A DNA stretch of 64,000 nt, from NCBI RefSeq assembly GCF_001984195.1, contig NZ_MTQN01000009.1, positions 372,001-436,000 of the forward strand, read 5' to 3'. Of the stretch, positions 35,201 through 43,629 are shown in pieces (position 1 is the stretch's first letter; each line of letters starts with the position of its first letter). Made by a program: the position numbers and the translations under genes. The notes below the pieces were generated by a model. That model had not been told where the DNA came from. It was given only the letters and a program-made list of their open reading frames with translations, and searched no databases. This stretch comes from Kribbella sp. ALI-6-A. Lineage in GTDB: Bacteria > Actinomycetota > Actinomycetes > Propionibacteriales > Kribbellaceae.

Positions 35201-35592
35201 CGGCGCAGCTCGGCCTCGGAGCCGGTGTCGAAGTGGCCGAGGTGTCGCGCGACCGGCTCGCACCACGCCTCGTCGAGCGAGTCGTCCAGCACCGCGAGCA
35301 GCGGCCACGCCATGGCGTCGGCCGCCCACGGGTCGTCGTCGGTGATCCCGAGTACCGCGGACACCAGCGACCGCGGCGACGTGAACCGCACCCCGGCGCA
35401 CACGCCGTCGCCACCTCCCGGCCCGGCGCCCAGCCGGTGCGACAGCCGCTGGGACAACCACCGCTCGATCCCCTTGGCCGGCACCACCACCAGCTCCTCG
35501 GCGAACGGGTCGGCCGGCGGCACGGCGAGCAGGTCACCCAGTCCGTCGGCGAGCACGTCGGTGCGCTCGGCGCGGTGCAGGTACAGGGTCAC
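32284..35592 (-). CDS. recC: Exodeoxyribonuclease V gamma subunit RecC
   Basis: 1102 residues, the usual RecC length. It is a helicase-like scaffold without intact Walker motifs that holds the DNA fork and scans for Chi. Recognisable stretches include VPAKGIERWLSQRLSHRLG near the N-terminus, LVMCPDIETYAPLI, and VICLLGLDDGVFPR. GTG 35592 gives a normal N-terminus (VTLYLHRAERTD); no good ribosome-binding site, so possibly leaderless. First gene of the repair operon, 65 nt downstream of the Gfo/Idh oxidoreductase stop. No LexA box is visible upstream. Confidence 0.93.
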   Translation of the reverse strand: MTLYLHRAERTDVLADGLGDLLAVPPADPFAEELVVVPAKGIERWLSQRLSHRLGAGPGGGDGVCAGVRFTSPRSLVSAVLGITDDDPWAADAMAWPLLAVLDDSLDEAWCEPVARHLGHFDTGSEAELRRGRRYAVAARLARLFAAYAVQRPAVLADWSAGRNTDGLGGVIDDDLSWQPELWRRLAERIDAPPPTVRHAETVAQLREKPESLDLPARLSLFGHTRLPVTEIELLSALAEHRDVHLWLPNPSGVLWERLQGATAGERSNDVTHQQAAHPLLATLGRDSRELQLSLAAVPSVDSHLPSPTTPGTLLGWLQHDLRNNTVASEGRQLAPGDRSVQVHACHGTARQVDVLREVLLGMLQADPTLEPRDILVMCPDIETYAPLISARFGLGDLHKNGHPAHQLRVQLADRSLTQTNPLLGVASQLLDLAGSRATASQVLDLAQTDPVRRRFRFTDDDLDTVTAWVRESGVRWAFDRTDRDQFGLADFPQNTWRFGVDRVLAGVTMSADAHAWIDTTLPLDDVGSTRIELAGRFAEYVDRLRAATDRLDGTQPLATWLEALRDGIDRLTRVGPDDGWQVGQVHREFAQVAAEAGPLTATSLRLADVRALLSSHLAGRPTRANFRSGTLTVCTMVPMRSVPHRVICLLGLDDGVFPRFGLSDGDDVLARRPVTGERDVRSEDRQLMLDAILAATESLVVTYTGANEYSGQPRPPAVPLGELLDSLDRTTDSKVRDAVVVNHPLQPFDRKNLESGRLGTPGPFTFDPTALVAARVGGGSRPPRPTFLAEPLILPGGEDVALADLLAFFRDPVKGFFRALDLTLPWEIDGVSDAMPVEIDNLEKWSVGDRMLRDMLAGIHPDAALQAEWRRGTLPPGRLGWRTATEIRDIARGLAITAHPHRQGGATAFDVDVELGGGRRLTGTVPGVYGYRLVSVSYSRLDAKQLLTSWIQLLALSANDEDHNWTGLAIGRPRSGRTPASRLFGPVGPQARGFLADLISIYDSGRREPLPLPLKTSFAWCQARRTDDDPMTAAGRRWKPANYDGENADPAHVRVWGPNAPLKVLLEPTRPGEEWQGEPTRLGAYAARLWEPMLRFEQGAP

Positions 35593-35657
35593 CGAGGAAG
35601 CATGCCACGCCACCCCGGCACGCCGTCGGAGGGCAGGCCCAGGCTGTGGACGACCGG

Positions 35658-36674
35658 TCACTCGTCGGGGTAGCGAAGCCCGATCTGCGCGCGGATCTCG
35701 TCCATCGTTCGCATGATGCCGACCGACTCCTCCGGCGGCAGCAACGGGCTGCCCGCGGTCTGGCCTGCGGTGACGAGGCGTTCCATCTCGGCCGCCTGGA
35801 ACTGCATGCCGCGGCCGCTCACCGGTTCGTCGTAACGGTCGAGCACCTTGCCGCTGTTGTCCAGCAAGGTGACCGGCGCCGGCGTGTACCAGGTGTCGGC
35901 GATAGCGATCCGTCCTTCGGTCCCGAGCACGGTTGCGCTGTTCGGACCGCGGGTCTCACTGGAGGAGTACGTCGTCGAGATGGCGCCGCCCTCGTGCCCG
36001 AAGACGGTCGCCACCGAGGCGTCGACGCCCGAGTTCCGGAACGCGGCGCGGGCCTGGACCTCGACCGGCCGGCCGAGAATGTCCCACGCGAACGAGACCG
36101 GGTAGATGCCGAGGTCGAGCAGGGCACCGCCGCCGAGCTGGAGATTGTTGATCCGGTGGTCGTCGGCCTGCGGAAGGCGCTGGGTGTGGTCGGCGTGCAC
36201 CGAGCGCACCTGGCCCAGCCGGCCCGACTCGATCAGGCGGTGGACGTGGGCCATGTGCGGAAGGAACCGGGTCCACATCGCCTCCAGCACGACCAGGCCG
36301 CGCTCCCGGCCCAGGTCGGCGACGCGCTGGGCCTGGTCGCCGGTCAGCGTGAACGCCTTCTCCACCAGGACGTGCTTGCCGTGCTCGAGGGCGAGCTCGG
36401 CGTTGGCGGCGTGGAAGTTGTGCGGGGTCGCGATGTAGACGACGTCGACACCTGGGTCCGCCACGAGTTCCTCGTAGCTGCCGTGTGCCCGTGCGATGCC
36501 CAGTTCGGCGGCGAACGACTCCGCCGACGCGAGCGAACGGGAGCCCACGGCAACGACCTGGTGCCCGTGGGCCAGCAGGTCGCGGGCGAAGATCTTGGCG
36601 ATCCCACCGGTGGCCAGGATGCCCCAGCGCACGCTGCCGTCCGAGCGCGGGAACGGCTCCACCGCGGCGCTCAC
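35658..36674 (-). CDS. Gfo/Idh/MocA-family oxidoreductase
   Basis: 338 residues. NAD(P) Rossmann domain with GILATGGIAKIFARDL, then VLVEKAFTLT, the family's E-K motif (usually EKP) carrying the catalytic Lys, and a C-terminal beta-sheet domain. GTG 36674 overlaps the upstream gene stop (GTGA). It follows the MDR dehydrogenase and GH36 genes in one leftward operon, so it may oxidise a sugar or its derivative released by the alpha-galactosidase. Substrate unknown. Confidence 0.9.
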   Translation of the reverse strand: MSAAVEPFPRSDGSVRWGILATGGIAKIFARDLLAHGHQVVAVGSRSLASAESFAAELGIARAHGSYEELVADPGVDVVYIATPHNFHAANAELALEHGKHVLVEKAFTLTGDQAQRVADLGRERGLVVLEAMWTRFLPHMAHVHRLIESGRLGQVRSVHADHTQRLPQADDHRINNLQLGGGALLDLGIYPVSFAWDILGRPVEVQARAAFRNSGVDASVATVFGHEGGAISTTYSSSETRGPNSATVLGTEGRIAIADTWYTPAPVTLLDNSGKVLDRYDEPVSGRGMQFQAAEMERLVTAGQTAGSPLLPPEESVGIMRTMDEIRAQIGLRYPDE

Positions 36675-37717
36675 TGGTCGACCCCGTAGTCGAGCACGAC
36701 CTGCAGCGCCTTCTCCGGGGTGGCGTCGAGCATCTCGAAGGCAGCCGGTGCGTCTTCGGCGGCGACCACGTCGGTGATCAACTCCTGCAGTGGCAGCTTG
36801 CCGTCACGCTCCAGCTCTAGAACGGTCTGCGACATCCGCAGCTCGTCCCAGCGGTGCTGCAGGATCGGCGCGACGCCGGAGATCTGCGAGCAGATGATCG
36901 CCACCCGGTTGTGGTGGTACTCCTCTCCCAGCCGAACGGCGGTGGCGCCGCCCTGGAAGAAGCCTCCGGCCACGACCCGGGAGCTGTAGGCGACGGTCCG
37001 GACCGCCTCCTGCAGCGCCTGGTAGCTACCGCTCATCTCGATCACGACGTCGGCGCCGCGGTTGCCGGTGAGCGCACGGACCCGCTCGGCGACGCTGTCG
37101 GTCGTCGGGTCGAGTGTCAGCGACGCCCCGAGCCGTTCGGCCAGCTCACGCCGCGCCGCCACCGGGTCGACGACGATCACCCGGGCGCCGTTCAGCCGGG
37201 CCAGCTGCGCGACGATCTGTCCCGGTACGCCGGCGCCGAACACCGCCACCGTCTCGCCGACGTGGATGTCGGCGTCCAGGATCGCGTTCAGCGCGATCGC
37301 ACCGATCTTGGCGAAGATGCCGGCGATCGGCGTCGAGCCCTCCGGCAGCAGCCGGTCCTGGACCCAGTCGACCGGCTTGACCACCGACGACCGGTGTCCC
37401 CAGGTCCCCCAGACCAGGCGACCGACCAGGTCCGGATCCACGTCGTCACCGACGGACTCGACCCGGCCGACCTCCTCGTACCCCCAACCGTCGAGCGGGT
37501 AGGAGTGGGTGGAGTCGCCGGGGACGAACAACCGCCGCTCGGCGTCCCACTCGCTGTTGAGGTAGGGGTTGCTGCCCCGGTAGGCGGTGAGTTCGGTCCC
37601 GGCGGAGATCCCGGAGAACAGGGTCTGCAGGCGGACCTCCCCCGAGCCGGCCGGCTGGTCGGGGAAGTCGACGACTTCGGCCTTGCGCGGTGAAGTGAAG
37701 CGAACGAGACGTCCCAC
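36671..37717 (-). CDS. Zinc-independent MDR dehydrogenase (BchC/ADH-like)
   Basis: 348 residues with the alcohol-dehydrogenase MDR fold. The nucleotide loop VAVFGAGVPGQIVAQLARL is clear. Where zinc enzymes have a catalytic Cys (C-G-T-D) this has SGISAGTELTAY, and GHExxG reads GYEEVG. The structural-zinc cysteines are also absent. It is therefore probably a zinc-free MDR similar to BchC-like proteins. GTG 37717 is 3 nt after the GH36 stop region; the stop overlaps the next gene. Part of the GH36-MDR-Gfo operon, presumably sugar oxidation. Confidence 0.82.
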   Translation of the reverse strand: MGRLVRFTSPRKAEVVDFPDQPAGSGEVRLQTLFSGISAGTELTAYRGSNPYLNSEWDAERRLFVPGDSTHSYPLDGWGYEEVGRVESVGDDVDPDLVGRLVWGTWGHRSSVVKPVDWVQDRLLPEGSTPIAGIFAKIGAIALNAILDADIHVGETVAVFGAGVPGQIVAQLARLNGARVIVVDPVAARRELAERLGASLTLDPTTDSVAERVRALTGNRGADVVIEMSGSYQALQEAVRTVAYSSRVVAGGFFQGGATAVRLGEEYHHNRVAIICSQISGVAPILQHRWDELRMSQTVLELERDGKLPLQELITDVVAAEDAPAAFEMLDATPEKALQVVLDYGVDQ

Positions 37718-37720
37718 GGT

Positions 37721-39910
37721 CTAGATCCTGTTCTCGGTGGTCGGGTTGTTGTCAACGGCAACGAGCCGGAAGAGCAGCGCCTGCTCGGGGTACAGCATGG
37801 GTGCCTGCAGCCCGATCTCGGCCAGCAGGTGCCCGGTCACGGTGGTCGGCTCGGTCCACCACGACGGCGGGCCGGCCGCCGTACGGGTCAGGGCGGCGGC
37901 GGACAGCTCCACCGGCTCGATCCGGTACGACGTCTCGGCCTTCAGCCCGGGAATCCGGATCCTGCCCGGCCGGGCCTGGTCGGTGGTCGACATGGCGACG
38001 AAGGCGAACAGCGCCCTGTCCCCGGCCTGACTGACGACCCCGTGCGCCCAGTACGCGTCGTCGGGGTAGTCGCTGTGCACGGCCCGGCCGGAATGGATCA
38101 GCGCCCGTTCGGCCTTGTAGAGGTTCACCCAGGCGGCCAGTTCGTCGAGTTCCGCCGCGGAGGCCGTCCGGAGATCCCACTCGATGCCGAAGTGGCCGAA
38201 CAGCGCGGTCGCGGCGCGGAAGGCGAGCGAGTGGGTGCGGTGCGTGGTGTGCGCCGTCGGTGCGCCGACATGTGCGCCGACCAGCTCCGGCGGCAGCACC
38301 AAACCGGTCCACCGCTGGATCTGCTGACGCTCCAGCGCGTCGATGCAGTCACTCGCCCAGACCCGGTCGGTGTGCTGCAGGATCTCGAGGTCGACCCGGC
38401 CGCCACCCGACGAGCAGGACTCGATCTCGAGCCAGGAATGCCGACGGCGCAGCTCGTCCATCAGCCGGTAGACCGCCGCCGTCTGGGCGTGCACCCGCGG
38501 GGCACCGGTCGCGCGGTCGCCGGCTTCGGCCAGATCGCGGTTGTGGTCCCACTTCAGGTAGTCGATGTGGTGCTCGGCGACCAGCGCGCTGATCGCTTCG
38601 AGGATGTACTCGTACGCCGCCGGGACGGTCAGGTTCAGGACCTGCTGGTACCGGCCGCGGAGCGGCAGCCGGTCCCCCGGCGCGAGGATCCAGTCCGGGT
38701 GGGCACGGGCCAGGTCGGAGTCCTCGTTCACCATCTCCGGCTCGAACCAGAGCCCGAAGTCCATCCCGAGTCCGCGGACCGCGTCCACCAGCGGCGCCAG
38801 GCCGTTCGGCCAGACCTCCGGGTCCACCTGCCAGTCGCCCAGGCCCGCGCGGTCGTGGCGGCGGTGCCGGAACCACCCGTCGTCGAGCACGAACCGCTCG
38901 GCGCCGACCTTCGCGCCGTGCTCGGCCAGCTCGACCAGCGACTCGAGATCGTGGTCGAAGTACACGGCCTCCCAGGTGTTCAGCACGACCGGCCGCGGCG
39001 AGGTGGGGTGGTTGCCACGGCTCCGCAGAGTCTCGTGGAAAGCGGCCGCCACCTCGTCCAGCCCGGATCCGTACGCCGCGTACAGCCACGGTGTCGTGTA
39101 CTTCTCGCCAGGGGCCAGCAGGATCTCCCCGGGCAGCAGGAGCTCACCGCCGCCGAGCATCCGGATGCCGGCCAGGCCGAGTTCCGCGAAGGTGGTGTGG
39201 TTGCCGCTCCACGCGGTGTGGACGGCCCACACCTCGCCGCGCTGGAAGCCGAACGACGGCGATCCGGCGGCGAGCACCAGGCTCGAGTCCGAGCCGGTGC
39301 GCCCGCGACGTCCTTCGCGAACGTGCGTGCCCGCCGTGAAGGGATGCCGCTGGGGAATGCGCTCGCGCAGGTGGCGGCCGGTGAAGTCGAGCAGTTCCTG
39401 CGCTTCGGCCGGTACGGGAAGGGCCAGGCGGACGGCGTCCACGCCGTACGGGCTGGTCTCGTCGGTGTTGGTGAGTTCAGCGCGCAGACGGAGAAGACCC
39501 GAGCCCAGGAGATCGATCGTCGTGGTCAGCGCGAGCCCTGCGTCGGGGTCGACCGCGTCCGAGACCAGTGTCTGCTGTTCGCCCGGCGCGCCGGTCAGTT
39601 CCCAGCCGACCGAGTTGAATCGGCTCGAGAAGGTCGTTCCGTTGCGGTGGCCTTCGAGTCCCGGCAGCCCCATCCAGCCGGCCGATTGCTCCGGCAGGAT
39701 CGCGGGCACCCCGGCGCCGTGCAGGCCGTCGGCGCCCGACTGCAGCTCGGCCAGCGTCCGCAGGAACGCCTCGTCCGCTGGTGAGGTGGCCAGGCGGGGT
39801 CCCCAGTGCAGGACGCGGGGAACGGCGGCCGAGACGTCGACCACCACCGAGACCTGCCCGGCGGTGAGCACCACCGGGCGCACGGGCGCGGCGCCCGTCG
39901 ATTCACTCAT
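37721..39910 (-). CDS. Glycoside hydrolase family 36 alpha-galactosidase
   Basis: 729 residues, cytosolic (no signal peptide), standard GH36 length. The N-terminal beta-supersandwich is followed by the catalytic barrel: LNTWEAVYFDHDLE, FVLDDGWFRHRRHD, nucleophile D455 in YLKWDHNRD, IESCSSGGGRVD, and acid/base D521 in WASDCID. The enzyme hydrolyses terminal alpha-1,6-galactosides such as melibiose or raffinose. ATG 39910 is used; upstream codons run into the ROK intergenic region. First gene of GH36-MDR-Gfo; a TTTCATCG-type ROK operator lies 24 nt upstream of its start. Confidence 0.94.
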   Translation of the reverse strand: MSESTGAAPVRPVVLTAGQVSVVVDVSAAVPRVLHWGPRLATSPADEAFLRTLAELQSGADGLHGAGVPAILPEQSAGWMGLPGLEGHRNGTTFSSRFNSVGWELTGAPGEQQTLVSDAVDPDAGLALTTTIDLLGSGLLRLRAELTNTDETSPYGVDAVRLALPVPAEAQELLDFTGRHLRERIPQRHPFTAGTHVREGRRGRTGSDSSLVLAAGSPSFGFQRGEVWAVHTAWSGNHTTFAELGLAGIRMLGGGELLLPGEILLAPGEKYTTPWLYAAYGSGLDEVAAAFHETLRSRGNHPTSPRPVVLNTWEAVYFDHDLESLVELAEHGAKVGAERFVLDDGWFRHRRHDRAGLGDWQVDPEVWPNGLAPLVDAVRGLGMDFGLWFEPEMVNEDSDLARAHPDWILAPGDRLPLRGRYQQVLNLTVPAAYEYILEAISALVAEHHIDYLKWDHNRDLAEAGDRATGAPRVHAQTAAVYRLMDELRRRHSWLEIESCSSGGGRVDLEILQHTDRVWASDCIDALERQQIQRWTGLVLPPELVGAHVGAPTAHTTHRTHSLAFRAATALFGHFGIEWDLRTASAAELDELAAWVNLYKAERALIHSGRAVHSDYPDDAYWAHGVVSQAGDRALFAFVAMSTTDQARPGRIRIPGLKAETSYRIEPVELSAAALTRTAAGPPSWWTEPTTVTGHLLAEIGLQAPMLYPEQALLFRLVAVDNNPTTENRI

Positions 39911-39933
39911 CGGTTCGATCCTGTCGCTAATAA

Positions 39934-39947
39934 TTTCATCGTGAAAC
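39934..39947. promoter_or_regulatory. Candidate ROK operator (GH36/ROK intergenic)
   Basis: TTTCATCGTGAAAC, containing the inverted repeat TTTCA-TCG-TGAAA, lies between the divergent GH36 and ROK genes. A near-identical copy sits at 41222-41235 before the ABC importer. Likely bound by the ROK protein to control both directions. Confidence 0.6.
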
Positions 39948-39984
39948 GTGTAGGGTTCAGCATGCCACAGGATCGGGAGGTCGG

Positions 39985-41211
39985 GTGAGTGGCATCCGTT
40001 CCGGCGGCCGGCCACGGGAGAGCTGGGGGCGAGAGATGGAAGACGACGACACGGCCGGTACGGCGCCGCTGTCGGAGCTGTCACGAGCGGTCGCGGTCGA
40101 CATTCTCGTGCACGGACCACGGTCCCGCCTGCAGCTCGCCAAGAGCATGGGCCTGTCGGCGGCGACGCTGACCCGGCTGGTCAAGCCGCTGCTCGAAGCG
40201 GGCGTGCTGGCCGAGACCGAACCGGTCCGGACGCCGGGCCGGGGCCGTGCCTCGATGCCGCTGGACGTGGTCGCCGAGCAGCACCGGTTCATCGGGGTCA
40301 AGCTGACCACCGAGTCGATCTACGCGGTCGTGACCGACCTGCGCGCACGCATCCTGGACACCTGCGTGCAACCGATCCGCTCGCTGGACGTACCGGACGT
40401 GATCGCCGAGGTGGCCGAGATCGTCGCCGACTTCCGGTCCCGCGGCGGGCCGTCGATCGACGCGGTCGGCGTCACGGTCGGCGGTCTCGTCGACGCCGGC
40501 GAGATCGTTGCCGACTCACCCTTCATGCACTGGCGCGAGGTACCGCTGCGCGCCTTGCTGGCCGAGCGTCTGGGCCTGCCGGTCCAGCTGGACAACGACG
40601 TGGTGGGGCTCACGCAGGCACAGCACTGGTTCGGTGTCGGCCGGGGACACTCGGACTTCGCGCTGCTGACGGTCGGGGCCGGTATCGGTTACGGGCTGGT
40701 GCTGAACAACGCGATGATCCGGACCGAGGTGACGCCGGTCAGCCACTTCCCGATCGACCCGTACGGGCCGTTGTGCCCGCTCGGCCACCGCGGCTGCATG
40801 ACCGGGTACCTCACCTCCGGCGCGATCACCTCCGCCGTCTCCGGCGGTCTCGGCCGGCCGGTCGGTTACGACGAGGTCCTCGATCTGGCCGTCGCCGGCG
40901 ATCCCGTGGCCCGCCGGATCGTCGACGAGGCGGCCCGCGCCCTCGGCCAGGCCGCCGCCGGCGTCAGCGCGCTGACCGGCGTCCAGCGCATCATCCTGTC
41001 CGGTGAGGGCGTCCATCTGGCCGAGGTCGCCCGCGCTGCGCTCGACGAGGGCCTGCGCCGGTACGCCGGCGTCCGCGGGCCGAACACCGAAGTGGTGATC
41101 CGGTCGATGGGCTTCCTGGAATGGGCGCGCGGCGCCGCCACGATCGCGATCCAGCGGGACTTCGCCGGCGGGGTCGGGTCGGCCACCGCCGGTCTGATCG
41201 GCCCCTCTTGA
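39985..41211 (+). CDS. ROK-family transcriptional regulator
   Basis: 408 residues. N-terminal winged helix-turn-helix (RSRLQLAKSMGLSAATLTRL), then the ROK sugar-kinase-like fold with TVGGLVDAG, LLTVGAGIGYGLVL and a zinc-site variant LCPLGHRGCM, in which the usual Cys-x-Cys-Gly is altered and the following Glu is Thr. This is a regulator rather than a kinase. GTG 39985 follows GGGAGG; ATG 40036 with GCGAGAG is a possible alternative. It sits between two divergent sugar operons, and both carry TTTCATCGnGAAAC sites. Effector sugar unknown. Confidence 0.9.
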   Translation: MSGIRSGGRPRESWGREMEDDDTAGTAPLSELSRAVAVDILVHGPRSRLQLAKSMGLSAATLTRLVKPLLEAGVLAETEPVRTPGRGRASMPLDVVAEQHRFIGVKLTTESIYAVVTDLRARILDTCVQPIRSLDVPDVIAEVAEIVADFRSRGGPSIDAVGVTVGGLVDAGEIVADSPFMHWREVPLRALLAERLGLPVQLDNDVVGLTQAQHWFGVGRGHSDFALLTVGAGIGYGLVLNNAMIRTEVTPVSHFPIDPYGPLCPLGHRGCMTGYLTSGAITSAVSGGLGRPVGYDEVLDLAVAGDPVARRIVDEAARALGQAAAGVSALTGVQRIILSGEGVHLAEVARAALDEGLRRYAGVRGPNTEVVIRSMGFLEWARGAATIAIQRDFAGGVGSATAGLIGPS

Positions 41212-41236
41212 CACCTTTTCTTTTCATCGCGAAACT
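41208..41236 (+). promoter_or_regulatory. Promoter and ROK operator of the ABC importer operon
   Basis: -35 TTGACA (41208-41213) overlaps the ROK stop codon; 17 bp later is a weak -10 GAAACT (41231-41236). The TTTCATCGCGAAAC operator (41222-41235) covers the spacer and -10, consistent with repression by steric block. The untranslated leader to the lipoprotein start is about 90 nt; I saw no structured element in it. Confidence 0.55.
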
Positions 41237-41333
41237 AGATCAGCATTCTGATGGGCCGCTCAGGCCCCCGTGGTGGCAGGGCAGCACCCGCTTGCGGTCC
41301 GGGCACGGACGCACATCGAGACGAGGAATGGCC

Positions 41334-42614
41334 ATGAAACTCCGTTCAACACTGCAGGCCGCGCTCGCCGCCGCCACGTCGGTCCTCGTCGTGGCCGGCT
41401 GCACCGGCACCGGTGGTGCGGCGAGCCCCGGCACCGCCGGGGAGAGCAAGACCCTGCGGTACCTGGTCGAGCAGCCCGAGGACGCCGAGGCGCTGAAGAA
41501 GCTCGAAACCCGGCTCGCGGACTTCGAGAAGTCCTCCGGCATCGACGTGAAGCTCGAGGCGATGCCCTACGACAACATGCGCACCGTGCTGCAGACCCAG
41601 CTGCGCTCCGGCGACGGACCGGACGTGTTCAACTGGGGCTCGGGCCCGGGCTTCGGCGGGGCACTGGCCAAGGCCGGTCTGCTGTACGACCTCACCGGCG
41701 CCTACGAGCAGCACGGCTGGAAGGTCTACCCCTTCGCGAAGGACCGCGTGACCGTGGACGGCAAGACCTACGGCATTCCCGGTGAGATGGAGACCGTCGG
41801 CCTGTTCTACAACAAGGACCTGTTCGCCAAGAACGGCATCCAGGCGCCCCGCACGCTGCCGGAGCTGACCGCCGCGGCCGCGGCGCTGAAGGCCAAGAAG
41901 ATCGTCCCGATCGCCGCGAGCGACAAGGAGGGCTGGCAGGGCGGCCACCTGCTGAGCATGGCGCTGTCGAGCGCGGTCGGCTCCGAGGGCATGGACGCGC
42001 TGCTCAAGGGCGAGAAGTCCTGGAACTCGCCGGAGGTCGTCTCGGCTCTGAAGCTGTGGGAGGACTACGGCAAGGCGGGTTACCTGCCGGACTTCCCCAC
42101 CTCGCTGAGCTACGACAACGCCACGGCCCTGTTCTACTCCGGCAAGGCGGCGATGCTGCCCAACGGCAGCTGGCTGATCCGGGAGCTGGACGCCAACGCG
42201 AAGTTCCAGGTCGGCTACATCCCGTTCCCCGCCCAGAACGGACCGGGCATCTTCACCGCGGGCCTGGGCTCCGGGCCGTACGTGTCGGTCGGCACCAAGA
42301 ACCAGGACGCCGCGCTGAAGCTGGTCGACTTCCTCGCGTCCCCGGAGCACGCGCGCTGGCTGGTGCAGAACCTCGGCGTGATCCCGCCGCAGCCGGTGGA
42401 CGTCAGCGGCCTCAAGCTCTCGCCGCTGATGACCCAGACCCTGCAGGACACCTCGAAGCTCGCCAGCGACAAGAGCGATCTCGGCTACAACATCGACGTG
42501 CTGACCACCGACGTGTTCAACAAGGCGATGTGGGACGGCGTCCAGGGGCTGCTGTCGGGTCAGCGCAGTGCCGAGCAGGTCGCCGAGAGCCTCGACGCCG
42601 CGTTCAAGAAGTGA
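41334..42614 (+). CDS. Sugar-binding lipoprotein of ABC importer
   Basis: 426-residue family 1 solute-binding protein. Begins MKLRSTLQAALA, lipobox VVAGC (Cys about residue 18-20), then a mature domain with the typical ETVGLFYNKDLFAKNGI and PEHARWLVQNLGV segments. ATG 41334 is preferred since GAGG lies seven bases upstream; ATG 41328 is too close to it. Opens a rightward operon with two permeases and three catabolic enzymes under the ROK-type site. Ligand unknown. Confidence 0.91.
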   Translation: MKLRSTLQAALAAATSVLVVAGCTGTGGAASPGTAGESKTLRYLVEQPEDAEALKKLETRLADFEKSSGIDVKLEAMPYDNMRTVLQTQLRSGDGPDVFNWGSGPGFGGALAKAGLLYDLTGAYEQHGWKVYPFAKDRVTVDGKTYGIPGEMETVGLFYNKDLFAKNGIQAPRTLPELTAAAAALKAKKIVPIAASDKEGWQGGHLLSMALSSAVGSEGMDALLKGEKSWNSPEVVSALKLWEDYGKAGYLPDFPTSLSYDNATALFYSGKAAMLPNGSWLIRELDANAKFQVGYIPFPAQNGPGIFTAGLGSGPYVSVGTKNQDAALKLVDFLASPEHARWLVQNLGVIPPQPVDVSGLKLSPLMTQTLQDTSKLASDKSDLGYNIDVLTTDVFNKAMWDGVQGLLSGQRSAEQVAESLDAAFKK

Positions 42615-42627
42615 CGGCGGGTTCCCG

Positions 42628-43629
42628 ATGAATCGCACCGTCGTCGAGACGTCGCCGGCCCCCACGGCGGCCCCGTCGTCGAGCACACCCGTCAAGCCGC
42701 CCCGGCGGTCCGGCCGGCCCCGGTCCGGGACGCCGAGCGTGACCCGCAAGGCGCAGACCCGGCTGGGACTGATCCTGGTCGCGCCGCTGATGGCCATGGT
42801 GGTGGTGTTCCTGATCTTCCCGCTGGGCAACGCGCTGTACTACGCGTTCGTCGACTTCAACGGGATCAACCCCCGGCCGCCGTTCGTCGGCCTGGACAAC
42901 TTCGTCGAGCTGTTCAAGGACCCCAGTGTCTGGGCGGCCCTGAAGAACAACGTGATCTGGATCGTGCTCGGCACGGTCTCGCCGCTGGTCATCGGCCTCG
43001 GACTGGCCCTGCTGGTCTGGGGCGTCCGGCGCGGCAGCATCTTCTACCGGGTGGCGTTCTTCTTCCCCTACATCCTTCCGCAGGTGGCGGTCGGCGTGGT
43101 CTGGGGCTGGATCTACGACCCCACCCGCGGCTGGCTCAACCGTGGTCTCGAGCTGGTCGGTCTGGGCTCGCTCGGCACCGGCTGGCTGGGCAACCCCGAC
43201 ACCGCCCTGTACGCCGTATTGGGCACCGCCGTGTGGGCCACCTCGGGCTTCGTCTTCGTGATCCTGCTGTCCGCGCTGCGCAACGTCGACACCGAACTCG
43301 TGGACGCGTCGCTGCTGGACGGTGCCGGACCGCTGAGCCGGCTCTGGTACGTCGTCCTGCCGCAGATCATGCCGGTGTTCCTGATGGTCACCACGATCAC
43401 GCTGGTCGGCGGCTTCAGCGTCTTCGACATCGTCTTCATCATGACCGGCGGCGGTCCAGCCGGTGCCACCGAAGTCCTCGGCACCTACGCCTACGGCAAC
43501 GCCTTCCAGCTCAACCGGATCAGCTACGGCACGGCACTGGCCCTGGTCATCACAGTGCTGGCCATCCCGTTCGCCGTCTGGCTCAACCGGCTGCAGCGCC
43601 GGCTCTCACTGCAAGGAATGGGCGCATGA
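42628..43629 (+). CDS. Carbohydrate ABC transporter permease, MalF type
   Basis: 333 residues with a ~45-residue Pro/Arg-rich cytosolic N-terminus, then six membrane segments beginning at GLILVAPLMAMVVVFLIF. The EAA loop is degenerate (VDASLLDGAGPLSRLWYVVL). Its stop overlaps the next start (ATGA). No ATP-binding subunit in the operon. Confidence 0.92.
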   Translation: MNRTVVETSPAPTAAPSSSTPVKPPRRSGRPRSGTPSVTRKAQTRLGLILVAPLMAMVVVFLIFPLGNALYYAFVDFNGINPRPPFVGLDNFVELFKDPSVWAALKNNVIWIVLGTVSPLVIGLGLALLVWGVRRGSIFYRVAFFFPYILPQVAVGVVWGWIYDPTRGWLNRGLELVGLGSLGTGWLGNPDTALYAVLGTAVWATSGFVFVILLSALRNVDTELVDASLLDGAGPLSRLWYVVLPQIMPVFLMVTTITLVGGFSVFDIVFIMTGGGPAGATEVLGTYAYGNAFQLNRISYGTALALVITVLAIPFAVWLNRLQRRLSLQGMGA

